Positions 7,225 through 8,126 of a DNA stretch of 8,126 nt are shown piece after piece (the stretch's first letter is position 1; every line of letters starts with the position of its first letter). Position numbers and translations under genes: made by a program. The stretch is from Actinomycetota bacterium (GTDB taxonomy: Bacteria > Actinomycetota > Thermoleophilia > Gaiellales > Gaiellaceae), in NCBI GenBank assembly GCA_013817555.1, contig JACDCN010000084.1:1-8126 (forward strand), given 5' to 3'. The notes below the pieces were generated by a model. The model was given only the letters and a program-made list of their open reading frames with translations, searched no databases and was not told the origin of the DNA.

Positions 7225-7868
7225 CGCGCCGTCCCCGGGCGGATCGCGACGAGGACGCCACGCTTGACGGCGATCGTCGCTCGGGCCGAGGCGAAGACGT
7301 TGGAGACGCCGCGGCTCGAGCCCGGTTCCAGGGTCTCTCCGTCGAGAGGGTAGGCGAGCCCGTCCGTGCGTACGCCTACCGCCGAGCCGTGCAGGGCGAA
7401 CAGCGAGAGCAGCTCGCCCGGCTGGCCCGACAGCGTCCGCTCGCCGCGTATGACGTGCGCGCGCGCGCGTCCGATGTGGGCATCGAGCTCGACGCCTGCG
7501 TAGCGAGGCGATGCGATGAGCAGGAACGCAGAGAAGAGGTGGTCGAGCCGGTCGCCGATGCCGGCGAGCACGACGACCCGCCGCGGGCGCAGTTCTAGCG
7601 CGGCGTCGAGCGCCAACTCGAGATCGGTTGCATCTTTCTCGGTGGAGTGGCGCTCGATGCGGGTTCCGGAAGCTTCGGCGGCGGCCACGGCTTCCGGAGA
7701 CGCCGAGTCGAAATCGCCGACGGCGATCGTGACCTCGAGGCCCAACTCGCGCGCATGCTCGAGGCCGCTGTCGGCAGCGACTACGGGCGTCCCGGACGGA
7801 ATCGCAGGCAGCGCCTCACGCTGTGGAGCCTCCCCACCGGCGACGACCACGACGAGCTCTTCCGACAT
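7221..7868 (-). CDS. thiN: Thiamine pyrophosphokinase (thiamine diphosphokinase)
   Basis: Cytoplasmic enzyme that transfers pyrophosphate from ATP to thiamine, making TPP directly from imported vitamin. The 215 residues show the family motifs in order: AADSGLEHA (31-39), GDFDS (51-55), EKDATDLELAL (77-87) with its Asp-rich metal/ATP site, GIGDRLDH (103-110), a beta-rich C-terminal thiamine-binding region, and GSSRGVSN (183-190). The ATG at 7868 has GGAGGA five bases upstream. That ribosome-binding site lies within the 3' part of a TPP riboswitch, so translation should fall when its own product TPP accumulates. It is the first gene of a four-gene operon and overlaps thiB by four bases. Pairing this kinase with a thiamine importer, with no thiamine synthesis genes visible, points to salvage as the operon's purpose. 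Confidence 0.95.
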   Translation of the reverse strand: MSEELVVVVAGGEAPQREALPAIPSGTPVVAADSGLEHARELGLEVTIAVGDFDSASPEAVAAAEASGTRIERHSTEKDATDLELALDAALELRPRRVVVLAGIGDRLDHLFSAFLLIASPRYAGVELDAHIGRARAHVIRGERTLSGQPGELLSLFALHGSAVGVRTDGLAYPLDGETLEPGSSRGVSNVFASARATIAVKRGVLVAIRPGTAR

Positions 7869-7964
7869 GCGCTTCCTCCGCTGGTATTACCCAGATCAGG
7901 TTTTCGAGTCGGCGGCGCGCTCCAGCCGCCCTCTCAGCCCGGTTGCCCCGAGCTCCCCTTACGC
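7869..7964 (-). promoter_or_regulatory. TPP riboswitch (THI element) controlling thiN-thiB-thiP-thiQ
   Basis: Read on the minus strand, the leader contains the hallmarks of the TPP aptamer. AAGGGGAGC (7960-7952) opens the P2 region. GCTCGG and CCGGGC form a stem that leads into CTGAGAG (7937-7931), the pyrimidine-sensing loop. GGCGGC...GCCGCC (7930-7911) forms an optional P3a hairpin. AACCTGATCTGG (7902-7891), GTAATACCAG (7890-7881) and CGGAGGAA (7880-7873) form the pyrophosphate-sensing arm and closing junction. Weak outer P1 pairing is GCGU (7964-7961) with GCGC (7872-7869). The thiN Shine-Dalgarno GGAGGA is inside the conserved 3' end, and P1 abuts the ATG. There is no room for a separate terminator or anti-sequestor, so ligand binding probably blocks ribosome access directly. 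Confidence 0.96.
7874..7879 (-). promoter_or_regulatory. Shine-Dalgarno of thiN embedded in the riboswitch
   Basis: GGAGGA on the minus strand, five bases before the thiN ATG at 7868. It occupies the place of the conserved AGGGA segment at the 3' end of the TPP aptamer, so folding of the ligand-bound aptamer and ribosome binding should compete. Confidence 0.85.
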
Positions 7965-7971
7965 TTGCCCC

Positions 7972-7977
7972 ATCGTA
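7972..7977 (-). promoter_or_regulatory. Candidate -10 element of the thiamine operon
   Basis: TACGAT on the minus strand fits TANNNT. Initiation about seven bases downstream falls near 7965, at the first base of the predicted aptamer P1, so the leader would be almost entirely riboswitch. No good -35 box is seen; sequences at the right distance (CAACGG or TGCAAC, around 7995-8002) are poor matches. Confidence 0.55.
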
Positions 7978-8009
7978 GCGTCGGGGTCCGCAATCCGTTG
8001 CAGGGTTGC

Positions 8010-8031
8010 GCCCGGGCCTTCCGTGCCGGGC
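8010..8031. repeat. Small inverted repeat in the divergent intergenic region
   Basis: GCCCGG (8010-8015) and CCGGGC (8026-8031) form a 6-bp inverted repeat around a 10-base loop, between the thiamine promoter and the divergent gene. In GC-rich DNA such repeats arise by chance; an operator is possible but unsupported. The rest of the gap from about 7980 to 8043 shows no other clear site. Confidence 0.25.
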
Positions 8032-8043
8032 TGGTTGAATTGC

Positions 8044-8126
8044 TTGATCGCGGCGACCTCCTATCCGATCCGGCGGAACACCTTCCTCCTGAGCCTCTGC
8101 CTCGTGGTCCTCTCGGGCGTGTTGCA
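8044..8126 (+). CDS. N-terminal fragment of a divergent, probable membrane protein
   Basis: A plus-strand frame runs open to the window edge with almost every third codon position G or C across 27 codons (from TTG at 8044), which is strong for real coding in this genome. The peptide reads (M)IAATSYPIRRNTFLLSLCL and then VVLSGVL: a short basic stretch (IRRN) followed by a hydrophobic run, as at the first membrane helix of a transporter. A major-facilitator protein would fit, but too little is visible to name a family. The start is uncertain: TTG 8044, TTG 8035 and GTG 8023 share the frame, no ATG is present, and no clear Shine-Dalgarno is seen. It is transcribed away from the thiamine operon; a thiamine link is not shown. 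Confidence 0.5.
   Translation, partial: MIAATSYPIRRNTFLLSLCLVVLSGVL

Noticed and set aside
3588..7868. Iron (FbpABC-type) importer as the identity of the ABC genes
   Set aside because: The permease and ATPase alone would allow it, but the ThiB-like binding protein, the thiN gene and the TPP riboswitch in the same operon favour thiamine.
1..8126. Novel defence system, mobile element or CRISPR array
   Set aside because: No transposase, integrase, nuclease, toxin-antitoxin pair, direct-repeat array or tRNA attachment site was seen; the genes have uniform base use and housekeeping roles.

Overview
This is a GC-rich window (very G/C-biased third codon positions) from a free-living bacterium. TANNNT-type -10 elements, an apparently leaderless guaB, a small DUF1059-type protein and tightly overlapping genes all fit an Actinomycetota genome. 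A deep lineage such as Thermoleophilia is possible, but that placement is a guess from general gene style and not from a marker.

Layout, left to right. Positions 1-231 (+) hold the C-terminal tail of a helical, TPR-like protein that begins outside the window. Positions 266-3357 (+) are a two-gene guanine-nucleotide operon: guaB (IMP dehydrogenase) followed, with a one-base TGATG overlap, by guaA (GMP synthase). Together they convert IMP to XMP to GMP. A 53-residue DUF1059-like protein with a CxC...HxxxxH pattern follows at 3430-3591 (+), with its own strong Shine-Dalgarno. The plus-strand block ends in a perfect 10-bp hairpin with a UUCG tetraloop (3603-3626), which lies inside the end of the convergent gene.

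Positions 3588-7868 (-) are a thiamine acquisition operon in the order thiN (thiamine pyrophosphokinase), thiB-like lipoprotein, thiP-like fused permease and thiQ-like ATPase. Every junction overlaps (ATGA; GTGA or 25 nt; TGATG). Upstream, at 7869-7964 (-), is a clear TPP riboswitch whose 3' end contains the Shine-Dalgarno of thiN, with a -10 element (TACGAT) placed so that transcription would begin at the first base of the aptamer. The inferred logic is a feedback loop: external thiamine is bound by ThiB, imported by ThiP/ThiQ and pyrophosphorylated by ThiN, and the product TPP shuts off translation of the operon.

At the right edge (about 8044-8126, +) a divergent gene starts. Only its first 27 or so codons are visible; they suggest a membrane protein.

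I see no insertion sequence, CRISPR array, tRNA, rRNA or phage remnant. The content is mostly housekeeping. The points most worth a second look are the compact riboswitch that overlaps its ribosome-binding site, and the plus-strand terminator-like hairpin encoded within the opposing thiQ coding region.
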